The notes: generated from the sequence alone by a model not told the origin. Counted from the first letter of the stretch, positions 55,244 to 63,862 are shown. The stretch is DNA of 64,000 nucleotides from an uncultured Sphingomonadaceae bacterium (GCA_937873035.1 CALMVA010000018.1:1-64000); one strand, 5' to 3'. Numbers and translations are program-made.

Positions 55244-55271
55244 AAATCGACAAAATAGAACAAAATCGACA
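55244..55271. promoter_or_regulatory. Direct repeat AAATCGACA x2 upstream of candidate sRNA
   Basis: AAATCGACA occurs at 55244-55252 and 55263-55271, a 19-base period, directly upstream of the candidate sRNA on the minus strand. Such spacing (about two helical turns) suits a regulator dimer pair or a response-regulator site. Confidence 0.4.
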
Positions 55272-55522
55272 TTGATAACCGTGATTCGTTGGATTTCCGG
55301 CTAATAATGCAGCCTGCCACTTACCTATGATGGTCGAAAATTACGCAAAATATAATCATTTCGGCATGATTCTAAGGCGCGTGTCGGCCGCCGACTCGGC
55401 GCGCGTGCCAGCCGGGCAGGTGGCACCGGCGCTGATTCAGGCGCGCCGCCTTTTTCTTTCGCCGAGTCGTTCAGATGCTGGGGTATTTCCCCCTTATGCG
55501 AAATCACTCTAAGGCGAGTCGC
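55272..55522. other. Intergenic region before pyrD
   Basis: This stretch is AT-rich to about 55375 and GC-rich after. It should hold the pyrD promoter and possibly that of the sRNA, though I see no clear consensus. A hairpin with T-run (55427-55460) is listed separately. A 61-codon ORF in the + frame (55327-55512) lacks a ribosome binding site and recognisable features. Confidence 0.5.
55427..55460 (+). terminator. Attenuator-like hairpin in the pyrD leader
   Basis: CGGCGC (55427-55432) and GCGCCG (55443-55448) form a GC-rich 6-bp stem with a 10-base loop, followed by CC and TTTTTCTTTC on the + strand, about 60 bases before the pyrD start. It could be a leader attenuator or the end of a short upstream transcript. 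Confidence 0.4.
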
Positions 55523-56557
55523 ATGAGCATCTACCCCCTGGTCCGCCCCCTCATCTTCCTTCTTGATGGCGAGCGCGCCCATAAGTTGAGCCTTGCGGGC
55601 ATGAAGCTGGCGTTGTCGGCGTCTCCCCCAAAAGCTGATCCGCTGCTTGCCACGCGCGTTGCCAGGCTGGACTTCCCGAACCCCGTCGGGCTCGCAGCGG
55701 GCTATGACAAGGATGCCGAGGTTCCGGTTGAAATGCTGGGCATGGGGTTCGGCTTTGTCGAGGTGGGCACGCTCACGCCCTTGCCGCAAGAGGGCAATCC
55801 CAAGCCGCGCTTGTTCCGTCTGGTCGAAGACCGTGCCGTCATCAACCGCATGGGTTTCAACAATGGCGGGCAGCAGGCGGCGCTTCCGCGCCTCAGGGCG
55901 GTGCGGGGCAAAGGGCTGATCGGCGTCAATATCGGCGCGAACAAGGACGCGGTGGACCGCATCGCCGATTACGCAACGGGGGTGCGTCAGATGGCTCCGG
56001 TTGCATCCTACCTTACGGTCAATATCAGTTCGCCCAACACGCCGGGCCTGCGGCTGTTGCAGGATGAGGCGGCGCTGTCGGAGTTGCTGGCGGCGGTGAA
56101 GGGCGCGTTGCCCGCAGGTGGCCCGCCGGTCTTTCTGAAGGTCGCACCTGACCTTGAACCCGCCGACATCGAGGCGATCGCGCGGCTCTCGGTTGGCATG
56201 GTCGATGCGCTCATTGTCTCCAACACCACGATCTCGCGGCCTGCGCTCGGCTCGCCCCATGCAGGTGAGACGGGCGGATTGTCGGGCGCGCCGCTCAAAA
56301 GCCTCGCCCAGCAGCGCATGATCGACTTTGCCAAAGCGACCGGCGGCGCGCTGCCGCTGATCGGCGCGGGCGGGATTGCAAGCGCACAAGATGCCTATGC
56401 CCGCATCCGTGGCGGTGCCTCGCTCGTCCAGCTTTATTCGGCGCTGGTCTATGAAGGGCCGGGGCTTGCCCGCCGCATCAACGCCGGGCTGGCCGCGCTG
56501 TTGCGGCGTGATGGCTTTGCCAATGTGGCGGATGCTGTCGGGGTCGATGTCCGTTAG
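55523..56557 (+). CDS. pyrD: Dihydroorotate dehydrogenase (quinone), class 2
   Basis: The 344-residue flavoenzyme has the class 2 membrane-associating N-terminal helix region, N-P-V-G-L-A-A-G-Y-D-K, N-R-M-G-F-N-N-G-G and V-N-I-S-S-P-N-T-P-G-L-R, where the serine is the class 2 catalytic base. It oxidises dihydroorotate with quinone as acceptor in pyrimidine synthesis. I chose the ATG at 55523, preceded by AAGGCGAG; an upstream in-frame start at 55475 is unlikely. Confidence 0.95.
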   Translation: MSIYPLVRPLIFLLDGERAHKLSLAGMKLALSASPPKADPLLATRVARLDFPNPVGLAAGYDKDAEVPVEMLGMGFGFVEVGTLTPLPQEGNPKPRLFRLVEDRAVINRMGFNNGGQQAALPRLRAVRGKGLIGVNIGANKDAVDRIADYATGVRQMAPVASYLTVNISSPNTPGLRLLQDEAALSELLAAVKGALPAGGPPVFLKVAPDLEPADIEAIARLSVGMVDALIVSNTTISRPALGSPHAGETGGLSGAPLKSLAQQRMIDFAKATGGALPLIGAGGIASAQDAYARIRGGASLVQLYSALVYEGPGLARRINAGLAALLRRDGFANVADAVGVDVR

Positions 56558-56596
56558 AGGGCTTGCCCCGGCATCAAAGCTGGCTAGTTTGCCGGG

Positions 56597-58270
56597 ATGA
56601 AAAAGATCATCCTTTCGCTTCTCGTCGTTATTTTCCTGCCCAGTGCCGCCATCGCCCAGAAGGGTGCCGTTTCTGCCGCTGATCCGCGAGCGGCTGCTGC
56701 CGGGCAGGAGATGCTGCGCGCAGGCGGCAGTGCGGCGGATGCAGCACTTGCCATGATGCTCGCGCTCTCGGTCGTCGAGCCGCAATCCTCCGGCATCGGC
56801 GGCGGTGGCTTCTTCGTTTATGGCGATGCGAAGACGGGCCTCCCCGCGACCATCGACGGGCGCGAAAAGGCGCCTGCCGCCACGCGCGAAGACCGCTTCA
56901 TGATGGCAAACGGCCAGCCCATGGCTTTCCGCGAGGCGTTTCATGGCGGACATTCGGTGGGCGTGCCGGGCAATATCGCGCTTGCCGCCAAGGCGCACCG
57001 CAAATGGGGCAAGCTCAAATGGGCGCAGATTTTCCAGCCCGCCATTCGCCTTGCGGATGAGGGCTATGAGGTGACGCCACGCCTTGCGGGTGTCATCAAG
57101 CAGATGTCGCCTTTGTGGGACGGGTTTGACACGACCAAGGCGATCTATTGGCAGGACGGGCGGCCCAAACAGGCGGGCGATATTGTGCGCAACCCGCAAA
57201 TGGCAAAGCTGCTGCGCGCGATTGCGGCCAAGGGACCGCGCGCTTTTTACGCTGGCGAAAATGCACGCGCAATTGCGTCTGCCGTTAGCAACGCACCCAA
57301 GAATCCCGCACCGATGACGCTGAAAGACATTGCCGCTTATGAGGCGAAGGGCCGCGCCGCCGTCTGCACCAGCTACCGCATCTACAAGCTGTGCGGCATG
57401 GGGCCGCCTTCGTCCGGCGCGACGACGGTGTTTCAGATATTGGGGATGCTCGAACGCTTCGACATGAAGGCGCTCGGCAAGGACAATCCGGCAAGCTGGC
57501 ACCTGATTGCCGAAGCCATGCAGCTCGCTTATGCCGACCGCGAGAAATATCTGGGTGATCCCGATTTCGTGTCGGTTCCCGTCGCGGGGCTGCTCGACAA
57601 GACCTATGTCGCCAGCCGCTCGGCGCTGATCTCCGAAACCGGCTCGCTGCCAAAATATGAGGCGGGCACGCCGCCGGGGGCTGAACCGCGCACCGCTGCG
57701 ATTTCGGGCGAGGTGATGGGGACGACGCACTTTGTGGCGGCAGACCGGTTCGGCAATGTCGCCAGCATGACCTCTACCGTGGAAGGGCCGTTCGGCAGCC
57801 AGCTTGTTGCCAATGGCATGATCCTCAACAATGAGCTGACCGACTTCACCTTCGCGCCGATGAAGGATGGTGCGCCGGTTGCCAACCGTCCGCAGCCGGG
57901 CAAGCGCCCGCTCTCCTCCATGTCGCCGACCATCGTTTACGGGCCGGATGGCAAGCCTGTTTTCATCGTCGGGGCCGCGGGCGGCAAGACGATCATCATG
58001 CAGGTCGCCAAGACGCTGATCGCGCATCTTGATTGGGGGCTGCCCGTCCAGCAGGCGATTGCTGCGCCGAACATCTATTTCGGCGGGGAGGCGGTTGTCG
58101 TCGAAGCGAACACGCCGCTTGCCGACATGGCGACTGATCTGGCGCGCTTTGGCCGCACCGTTGTGACCAATGGCCGCCTTCCGTCCAAGGCCAATGCCGC
58201 TGAGCGCGGCGAAAATGGCTGGATTGCAGCAGGCGACCCGCGCAGCGACGGCGTGGGGTTGAGCGAATGA
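56597..58270 (+). CDS. ggt: Gamma-glutamyltransferase
   Basis: This 557-residue precursor has a signal peptide (K-K-I-I-L-S-L-L-V-V-I-F-L, cleavage near A-I-A-Q) and the Ntn-hydrolase self-cleavage site G-T-T-H-F near residue 376, where the second threonine becomes the nucleophile of the small subunit. Also visible are S-G-I-G-G-G-G-F-F and M-T-S-T-V-E-G-P-F-G-S. It hydrolyses glutathione and other gamma-glutamyl compounds in the periplasm. It follows pyrD by 39 bases. Confidence 0.93.
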   Translation: MKKIILSLLVVIFLPSAAIAQKGAVSAADPRAAAAGQEMLRAGGSAADAALAMMLALSVVEPQSSGIGGGGFFVYGDAKTGLPATIDGREKAPAATREDRFMMANGQPMAFREAFHGGHSVGVPGNIALAAKAHRKWGKLKWAQIFQPAIRLADEGYEVTPRLAGVIKQMSPLWDGFDTTKAIYWQDGRPKQAGDIVRNPQMAKLLRAIAAKGPRAFYAGENARAIASAVSNAPKNPAPMTLKDIAAYEAKGRAAVCTSYRIYKLCGMGPPSSGATTVFQILGMLERFDMKALGKDNPASWHLIAEAMQLAYADREKYLGDPDFVSVPVAGLLDKTYVASRSALISETGSLPKYEAGTPPGAEPRTAAISGEVMGTTHFVAADRFGNVASMTSTVEGPFGSQLVANGMILNNELTDFTFAPMKDGAPVANRPQPGKRPLSSMSPTIVYGPDGKPVFIVGAAGGKTIIMQVAKTLIAHLDWGLPVQQAIAAPNIYFGGEAVVVEANTPLADMATDLARFGRTVVTNGRLPSKANAAERGENGWIAAGDPRSDGVGLSE

Positions 58271-58336
58271 TCCGAAGCGTCCATTATCCGGCATAACAAT
58301 AAGAAACTGGTCGGGAGACGGCAGGAGATGGGGCGC

Positions 58337-60127
58337 ATGAGGGAATTTGAACATTTCCCGAATCTGGTGACGATGTTCTTCACGCGGGCACGCGAGCAGG
58401 GCGAAGCGCCCTTCCTCTGGGCCAAGCGCGGCGGAGGTTGGACGCCGATAAGCTGGGCGCAGGCTGCACAACAGGTCGCGTCGCTTGCGGCTTCGCTCAA
58501 AGGACTGGGGTTGGAACCCGGAGACCGGGTGATGCTCGTTTCCGAAAACCGGCCCGAATGGTGCCTGGCAGATCTGGGCATCATGGCGGCGGGCTGCGTG
58601 ACCGTGCCGACCTATACGACCAACACCGAGCGCGATCATCAGCACATCATCGAGGATTCGGGCGCGAGCGCGATCATCGTTTCCACACCCAAGCTGGCGC
58701 AGACGGTGATGCCCGCGGCGATCCGCGCGACGCGCACGCACCATCTGATCGGCATTGAGGAACTGCGCGTCGGGCAGGCGACGGGCGTTGCGATCCACAG
58801 CTGGGATGCGCTCGTGTCAGCGCCGGCAGATGTGGCGGCGTGTGAGGCGCAGGCCGAAGGCTTCCGCCGCGAAGACCTTGCCTGCCTGATCTACACGAGC
58901 GGCACGGGCGGCGCGCCGCGCGGTGTGCGCCAGCATCACGGCGCGATCCTGTGTAATGTCGAAGGCTGTGTTGACATTATCGCCGAGGATTTCGGCTGGG
59001 AGAATGAGGTGTTCCTCTCCTTCCTGCCGCTCTCGCACGCCTATGAACATACCGGCGGGCAGTTCCTCCCCATCGGGCTTGGCGGGCAGATTTACTATGC
59101 CGAAGGGCTGGAAAAGCTCGCCGCGAATATCGAGGAGACGCGCCCCACGATCATGGTCGTCGTGCCGCGCCTGTTCGAGGTGCTGCGCGCGCGCATCCTC
59201 AAGCAGATCGAAAAACAGGGCAAGGTGCCCCAAGCCTTGCTGCGCCGCGCGCTCGCGCTGGGCGCCAAGGATCTGGCGGGCGGTGTTCCGGTCTGGGATT
59301 TGCCGATGAACGCGCTCATCAACCACACGCTGCGCCCCAAAATCCAGCAACGCTTTGGCGGGCGGCTGAAGGCCATGGTATCGGGCGGCGCGCCGCTCAA
59401 TCCCGATATTGGCGTCTTCTTCCACGCCATGGGTCTCACCATGTTGCAGGGCTATGGGCAGACCGAGTCTGCGCCCGTCATCTCGTGCAATCGGCCCAAG
59501 ACGGGGCTGAAGATGGATACGGTTGGCCCTCCGATGAAGGGCGTCGAAGTGCGCATTGCCGATGATGGCGAAATTCTCGTGCGTGGCGAACTGGTGATGC
59601 ACGGCTATTGGCGCAACGAGGCGGAAACCGCGCGCGCCATTCAGGATGGCTGGCTGCACACGGGTGATATTGGTGAGATCGACCCGCAGGGCCGCATCCG
59701 CATCACCGACCGCAAGAAGGACATCATCGTCAACGACAAGGGCGAGAATGTCAGCCCGCAGAAGATTGAGGGGATGCTCACGCTTGAGCCTGAAATCTTT
59801 CAGGCGATGGTGTCGGGCGACAAGCGCCCGCATCTCGTGGGGCTGATCGTGCCTGACCCTGAATGGGCGATTGAATGGGCGCAGGCCAATGACGAGCATT
59901 ACGACATGAAGGCGCTATGCGATCTTCCCGTCTTCCGCTCGGCCATCATGGCGGCGGTGGACCGCGTCAACGCGCACGTCGCGACGACCGAAAAGGTCCG
60001 CAAGATCACGCTCACGCCTGATGGCTTCACCATCGACAATGAGATGCTGACGCCCAGCCTGAAAATCCGCCGCCACGTCATCCGTGCACATTATGGCGCC
60101 CGGCTCGACGCGCTGTACGGCGGGTAA
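58337..60127 (+). CDS. Long-chain acyl-CoA ligase (AMP-forming)
   Basis: The 596-residue ANL enzyme has an atypical P-loop Y-T-S-G-T-G-G-A-P-R-G-V, in which the usual lysine is arginine. The A5 motif G-Y-G-Q-T-E-S and the hinge region H-T-G-D-I-G-E-I-D-P-Q-G-R-I-R-I-T-D-R-K-K-D are standard. It activates a fatty acid to acyl-CoA. AGGAG lies 9 bases before the ATG at 58337 but abuts the ATG at 58328, so I chose the later start. Confidence 0.92.
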   Translation: MREFEHFPNLVTMFFTRAREQGEAPFLWAKRGGGWTPISWAQAAQQVASLAASLKGLGLEPGDRVMLVSENRPEWCLADLGIMAAGCVTVPTYTTNTERDHQHIIEDSGASAIIVSTPKLAQTVMPAAIRATRTHHLIGIEELRVGQATGVAIHSWDALVSAPADVAACEAQAEGFRREDLACLIYTSGTGGAPRGVRQHHGAILCNVEGCVDIIAEDFGWENEVFLSFLPLSHAYEHTGGQFLPIGLGGQIYYAEGLEKLAANIEETRPTIMVVVPRLFEVLRARILKQIEKQGKVPQALLRRALALGAKDLAGGVPVWDLPMNALINHTLRPKIQQRFGGRLKAMVSGGAPLNPDIGVFFHAMGLTMLQGYGQTESAPVISCNRPKTGLKMDTVGPPMKGVEVRIADDGEILVRGELVMHGYWRNEAETARAIQDGWLHTGDIGEIDPQGRIRITDRKKDIIVNDKGENVSPQKIEGMLTLEPEIFQAMVSGDKRPHLVGLIVPDPEWAIEWAQANDEHYDMKALCDLPVFRSAIMAAVDRVNAHVATTEKVRKITLTPDGFTIDNEMLTPSLKIRRHVIRAHYGARLDALYGG

Positions 60128-60133
60128 TCCTTG

Positions 60134-60293
60134 CGCACGAGATGCCAGCCTTCGCTGGCATGACGGGTGGGGGAACAAGAGAGCGGCCCTGCCGTGGGCC
60201 GAGTTTTGTTCACCTCTCTTGATCGTCACCCCAGCGCAGGCTGGGGTCTCCCCGTTGCGGCGCACAAGATGCCCGCCTGCGCTGGCATAACGG
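60134..60293. repeat. Family B palindromic repeats, two clusters
   Basis: Units at 60134-60167 (GATGCCAGCCTTCGCTGGCATGAC) and 60223-60293 (CACCCCAGCGCAGGCTGGGG plus GATGCCCGCCTGCGCTGGCAT) match those at 18.1-18.3 kb. They follow the acyl-CoA ligase gene. The stretch 60128-60477 holds only repeats and no gene. Confidence 0.85.
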
Positions 60294-60341
60294 TGGAGAT
60301 GGGGCAGCGGAAAATGGCAACTCCCGTGGCGCCACCATGAA

Positions 60342-60433
60342 CCGTTTGCCCTGAGCCTGTCGAAGGGCGGTTCTTCTTTTGTGGCCGAGCGAAAAAGCGA
60401 AGGGCAGCACTTCGACAGGCTCAGCGCAAACGG
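60342..60433. repeat. Family A palindromic repeat
   Basis: The element runs from CCGTTTGCCCTGAGCCTGTC to the inverted TTCGACAGGCTCAGCGCAAA about 70 bases later. It is about 92 bases long, like the 91-base copy inside sufC. Confidence 0.88.
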
Positions 60434-60477
60434 GGATTAGGATGTGCGCCGCAAATCCAGTGCAGCAGCTGCCCCGA

Positions 60478-60885
60478 TCACTTCCGGTAAGGCACAAATT
60501 CCCCGAAGGAGCACGCGCCGGACTGGAAGCCGGTGGTCAGGTCTGCGGTGCGGGCGATGTCGCCCTTGCACAGGCGGCTGCCCCATTGGCGGGTGATGAG
60601 CGCTTCGCCGCGGCCGATGCCGCTGCACGAACCGCTGGTGTCGGTGCGGTAGATGAGCTTGCTGCCGGTGCGGAAGAGCAGGGTGGTGTCGCCATAGCTT
60701 TCCGGGCTGCGCAGATCGCGGTTCTCCACGCAATCAACGGCCTTGCCGGGGGTAAAGCCTGCCAGTGCTTCATCCAGCTTGGCGGCCTCGCGCGCCTGCG
60801 CCTTCAACTGCGCGTCGGTCCTGGGGGTGCTGGCGCAGCCGGTGGCGAGCGCCAGTAGCGGAAGAGCAAATAGGATGGTCCGCAT
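60478..60885 (-). CDS. Small putative lipoprotein
   Basis: This 135-residue protein has a lipoprotein signal (hydrophobic L-F-A-L-P-L-L-A-L-A-T-G-C, lipobox cysteine near residue 17). The mature part has five more cysteines (V-D-C, S-G-S-C-S-G, L-C-K-G, G-A-C-S), probably forming disulfides. It is not a family I recognise. GGGAG lies 7 bases before the ATG at 60883-60885, better than for the ATG six bases upstream. Confidence 0.78.
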   Translation of the reverse strand: MRTILFALPLLALATGCASTPRTDAQLKAQAREAAKLDEALAGFTPGKAVDCVENRDLRSPESYGDTTLLFRTGSKLIYRTDTSGSCSGIGRGEALITRQWGSRLCKGDIARTADLTTGFQSGACSFGEFVPYRK

Positions 60886-60930
60886 GGTCATACTCCCGTT
60901 GATATTGGTATCGGCGCAGTCTGCGCGTGC

Positions 60931-61659
60931 TTATCTGAACGCATCCTTAGCCGCGCGGCGCTCGGCGAGTTCGGCGGCCGATTGCGCGCGCATGAAGGGG
61001 TTGGTCGCGCGTTCAAGCGCGATGCTGGTCGGCACGGTCGGCTCGCCCTTTTCACGTGCGGCTTCCACTTGCGTCATCCGCGCGGCGAGTTCTGCATTGT
61101 CGGGCTCGGCCACCACGGCATAGCGCCCGTTGGAGAGCGTATATTCATGCGCACAATAGACCTGCGTCTCGCCCGGAAGTGCTGCCAACGCCTGCATATT
61201 GGCGAACATCTGGTCTGCCGTGCCCTCAAACAGCCGCCCGCAGCCCATGGCGAACAGCGTATCGCCGACGAACACTGCCTGCTCGCCCGCCAGATGGAAG
61301 GCAATGTGCCCGGCCGTGTGCGCAGGCACGTCCATGACGCGCGCTTCGATGTCACCAAGCCGCGCGACATCGCCACCCTTCACCAGCACGTCGAGCGTCG
61401 GGATGCGCTCGGCTTCGTCCGCCGGGCCGGTGATGGTGCAGCCGGTTGCGGCCTTGATCTCGACATTGCCGCCGGTGTGATCGGGGTGCCAGTGCGTGTT
61501 CCAGATTTGCGTGATGGTCCAGCCGCGTTCGGCGGCGGCGGCGAGCACCGGCTCGGCGACAGCTGGATCAACGGCAACGGTTTCATCCGACGCGGCATCA
61601 TGCGCGAGCCAGACATAATTGTCGGAGAGGACGGGGATGCGGGCGATCTCGATGGTCAT
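60931..61659 (-). CDS. gloB: Hydroxyacylglutathione hydrolase (glyoxalase II)
   Basis: The 242-residue MBL-fold enzyme has N-T-H-W-H-P-D-H-T-G-G-N near residue 53, T-A-G-H-I-A-F and F-V-G-D-T-L-F-A-M-G-C-G-R, with the C-terminal N-P-F-M-R of GloB. It hydrolyses S-lactoylglutathione to lactate and glutathione. It lies 10 bases downstream of the lactoylglutathione lyase gene, completing a glyoxalase operon. Confidence 0.95.
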   Translation of the reverse strand: MTIEIARIPVLSDNYVWLAHDAASDETVAVDPAVAEPVLAAAAERGWTITQIWNTHWHPDHTGGNVEIKAATGCTITGPADEAERIPTLDVLVKGGDVARLGDIEARVMDVPAHTAGHIAFHLAGEQAVFVGDTLFAMGCGRLFEGTADQMFANMQALAALPGETQVYCAHEYTLSNGRYAVVAEPDNAELAARMTQVEAAREKGEPTVPTSIALERATNPFMRAQSAAELAERRAAKDAFR

Positions 61660-61669
61660 GCGCGCGCCC

Positions 61670-62089
61670 TCACCACGTGCCGATATTGGGCATGGAGGCC
61701 CAGGGCTCGGCGGGTGGCAGCGCGTCACCATGCTGGAGCAGTTCGACCGAGATATTGTCGGGCGTGCGCACGAACGCCATCTTGCCATCGCGCGGCGGGC
61801 GGTTGATTGTCACGCCGCCCTCCATCAGGCGCTGGCAGGCTTCGTAAATGTTGGACACGGCATAAGCGACATGGCCGAAATTGCGGCCTTCGCCATAGCC
61901 CGCCTCGCCCCAATTGTGCGTGAGTTCAATCTGGGCGTCCTCGTCTCCGGGCGCGGCAAGGAAGATGAGCGAGAATTTGCCCGCCTCATTGTCGAAGCGG
62001 CGCAGCTCCTTCAGCCCCAGAAGTTCAAAAAACCGGATCGTCGCATCGGGATCGGACACGCGGATCATGGTGTGGAGATATTTTATCAC
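61670..62089 (-). CDS. gloA: Lactoylglutathione lyase (glyoxalase I)
   Basis: This 139-residue VOC-fold protein has H-T-M-I-R-V-S-D-P-D near the N-terminus, F-G-H-V-A-Y-A-V and S-V-E-L-L-Q with the conserved metal ligands His and Glu. It converts the methylglyoxal-glutathione hemithioacetal to S-lactoylglutathione for GloB. Confidence 0.94.
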   Translation of the reverse strand: MIKYLHTMIRVSDPDATIRFFELLGLKELRRFDNEAGKFSLIFLAAPGDEDAQIELTHNWGEAGYGEGRNFGHVAYAVSNIYEACQRLMEGGVTINRPPRDGKMAFVRTPDNISVELLQHGDALPPAEPWASMPNIGTW

Positions 62090-62187
62090 GTAAAGCTCCG
62101 TCTCTTCTGCACAGCCCGCACTTTCATTCAGCGTTCATCGGGGGGCAGGCACAAACTAGGCTGACCTTAAAGCCGGGGAAAGCACTT

Positions 62188-62913
62188 ATGTCGGATATTG
62201 AACCCACCCGTGAAATTCTGCGCCGCCCCGTCGTGATCGGTGCGGGGGTATTGGCGCTCGGCATGGTGCTGGGCGGCTATCTGCTGGGAGACGGGCTGAA
62301 GCGCGCCAAGGATGCCGACCGTTCTGTTACGGTGCGCGGGCTGGCTGAAAAGAATGTGACGGCGGACCTTGCGGTGTGGACCATCGCCTATTCTGCGCAG
62401 GCACCGACGCTGGCGGCAGCGCAGGCCGATATTGATGGCGATACCGCCGCTATCCGGGATTTCTTTCGCAAGCAGGGCTTCGCCGAGGCTGACCTCAAGC
62501 AAAGCGGCGTCGGCGTGAGCCAGAATAATTTCAACGGCAATGAAAGCGTCACGATCCGCCAGCGGCTCCAGTTGCGCACGGGCGATATTGCCAAGGCCAA
62601 GGCAGCCGTTGCCCGGCAATTTGATCTCGTGCGCAGCGGCGTGCAGCTTGATGAAGGGTCTGGCATCGCCTTCAGCTTCACCAAATTGAACGACATCAAG
62701 CCCGCGATGGTGGCAGAGGCGACGCGCGATGCGCGCAAGTCTGCCGAGCAATTCGCCAATGACAGCGGCACGGGCGTGGGCGGCATCAAGTCCGCCAGCC
62801 AGGGATATTTTTCCATCGAAGCGCGCGATGGCGAGCAGGCGGGCTATGGCGTTGCCGATACGCCCTACAAGAAGGTGCGTGTCGTCACGACGATTGATTT
62901 CTACCTGAAATAG
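62188..62913 (+). CDS. SIMPL domain (DUF541) protein
   Basis: The 241-residue protein has one N-terminal membrane helix (V-V-I-G-A-G-V-L-A-L-G-M-V-L-G-G-Y) followed by a SIMPL domain (S-V-T-V-R-G-L-A-E-K-N-V-T-A-D, A-R-D-A-R-K-S-A-E-Q-F). It is an inner-membrane or periplasmic protein; family members are linked to oxidative stress and signalling, without a firm function. Confidence 0.88.
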   Translation: MSDIEPTREILRRPVVIGAGVLALGMVLGGYLLGDGLKRAKDADRSVTVRGLAEKNVTADLAVWTIAYSAQAPTLAAAQADIDGDTAAIRDFFRKQGFAEADLKQSGVGVSQNNFNGNESVTIRQRLQLRTGDIAKAKAAVARQFDLVRSGVQLDEGSGIAFSFTKLNDIKPAMVAEATRDARKSAEQFANDSGTGVGGIKSASQGYFSIEARDGEQAGYGVADTPYKKVRVVTTIDFYLK

Positions 62914-62945
62914 GCGGGGTTAACGCTGCTCATGTTGGAAATGCA

Positions 62946-63033
62946 CCGTTTGCCCTGAGCTTGTCGAAGGGCTGTCCTTCAGCTGTTCTCCAAAGCAAAA
63001 AGGACAGGACTTCGACAAGCTCAGTCCAAACGG
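62946..63033. repeat. Family A palindromic repeat
   Basis: TGCCCTGAGCTTGTCGAAGG at 62951-62970 is answered by the inverted TTCGACAAGCTCAG at 63011-63024. An inner stem (CTGTCCTT/AAGGACAG) is also present. It lies between the convergent SIMPL and TPR genes. Confidence 0.88.
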
Positions 63034-63055
63034 AGTGGGTATGTATTGCGTCGCT

Positions 63056-63862
63056 TTAGTGTTGCTGAGGCTGGGGCGTCTTCGCCTCTGGTGCGGGTGA
63101 GGCAGGTGGTGTTTCAAACTGTTCGAGTGCCTTTGCGGCGGCCTTGCCTTGCGGGCTTTCAGGCGCGATGCGGGCGGCGGCTTCCCATGCCGTCTTGGCC
63201 GCCGCGTCATAGCCCAGCAGCGCCGAGATATTGCCTGCCTCCAGCGCAACCGAGGCATCGTCGGGCGCGCGTTTGACGGCTTCGCCGATGTCCTTGTGCG
63301 CGCGCTCCAGATCACCCATGCGGCGCGCGAGTGTGGCTGAGAGGAGCCATGCCAGCGGATCTCCGGGCACGAGCTTCAGCGCCATATCAAGGTCAGCACG
63401 CGCGCCAGTGGGATCATTGGTGGCAACAAGCGCACGGGCGCGGTCGAGATGCGCTTCGCCCGCATCCTCATTCTTCAACGTGCCGAGGATGAGTGCGGCA
63501 TCGAGATAGCTGCGCGCCTTCACATGGTCCCCCGCTGCCAGTGCTGCATTGGCGGCCTGCACCCACAAATTGGCGGTGCGCCCGTCCTTGGTCGTTTCGG
63601 AAGCCTCGGCGGCCTGCTGAAATGCCGCCATGGCGGATGCCCAGCGTGCCTGGGCTGCATAAGCCATGCCCTGGCATTGGCGCGCGAGCACGCCGCCACC
63701 CGCCAGCCGCCACTGGCCCGCCGTGTCGAGCGCGGCCTGCGGATCGCCATCAATCTGTGCGACACAGGCCGTAAAGCGTTCTTCCTCCGGTGATGCCTTG
63801 GGGGGCGGCGCGGCGGGCGATGCGGCAGCGCTGGCCGCTGCGAGGGCAAGGATCAGGCTCAC
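63056..63862 (-). CDS. TPR-containing secreted or periplasmic protein
   Basis: This 268-residue protein has an N-terminal hydrophobic, alanine-rich segment (L-I-L-A-L-A-A-A-S-A-A-A) likely to be a signal, then several TPR helices from about residue 65 and a Pro-rich C-terminus. Partners are unknown. It starts with GTG (63860-63862), which overlaps the stop of the upstream hydrolase gene. Confidence 0.8.
   Translation of the reverse strand: MSLILALAAASAAASPAAPPPKASPEEERFTACVAQIDGDPQAALDTAGQWRLAGGGVLARQCQGMAYAAQARWASAMAAFQQAAEASETTKDGRTANLWVQAANAALAAGDHVKARSYLDAALILGTLKNEDAGEAHLDRARALVATNDPTGARADLDMALKLVPGDPLAWLLSATLARRMGDLERAHKDIGEAVKRAPDDASVALEAGNISALLGYDAAAKTAWEAAARIAPESPQGKAAAKALEQFETPPASPAPEAKTPQPQQH

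Noticed and set aside
55327-55512. 61-residue ORF before pyrD
   Set aside because: There is no ribosome binding site or family resemblance, and it spans the proposed attenuator hairpin. A leader peptide is possible but unsupported.
55325-58798. Very long open frame (1157 codons) on the minus strand
   Set aside because: It is antisense to pyrD, gamma-glutamyltransferase and the acyl-CoA ligase, all with clear family motifs. Its own sequence is Arg/His-rich without any domain, as expected for a shadow frame in GC-rich DNA.
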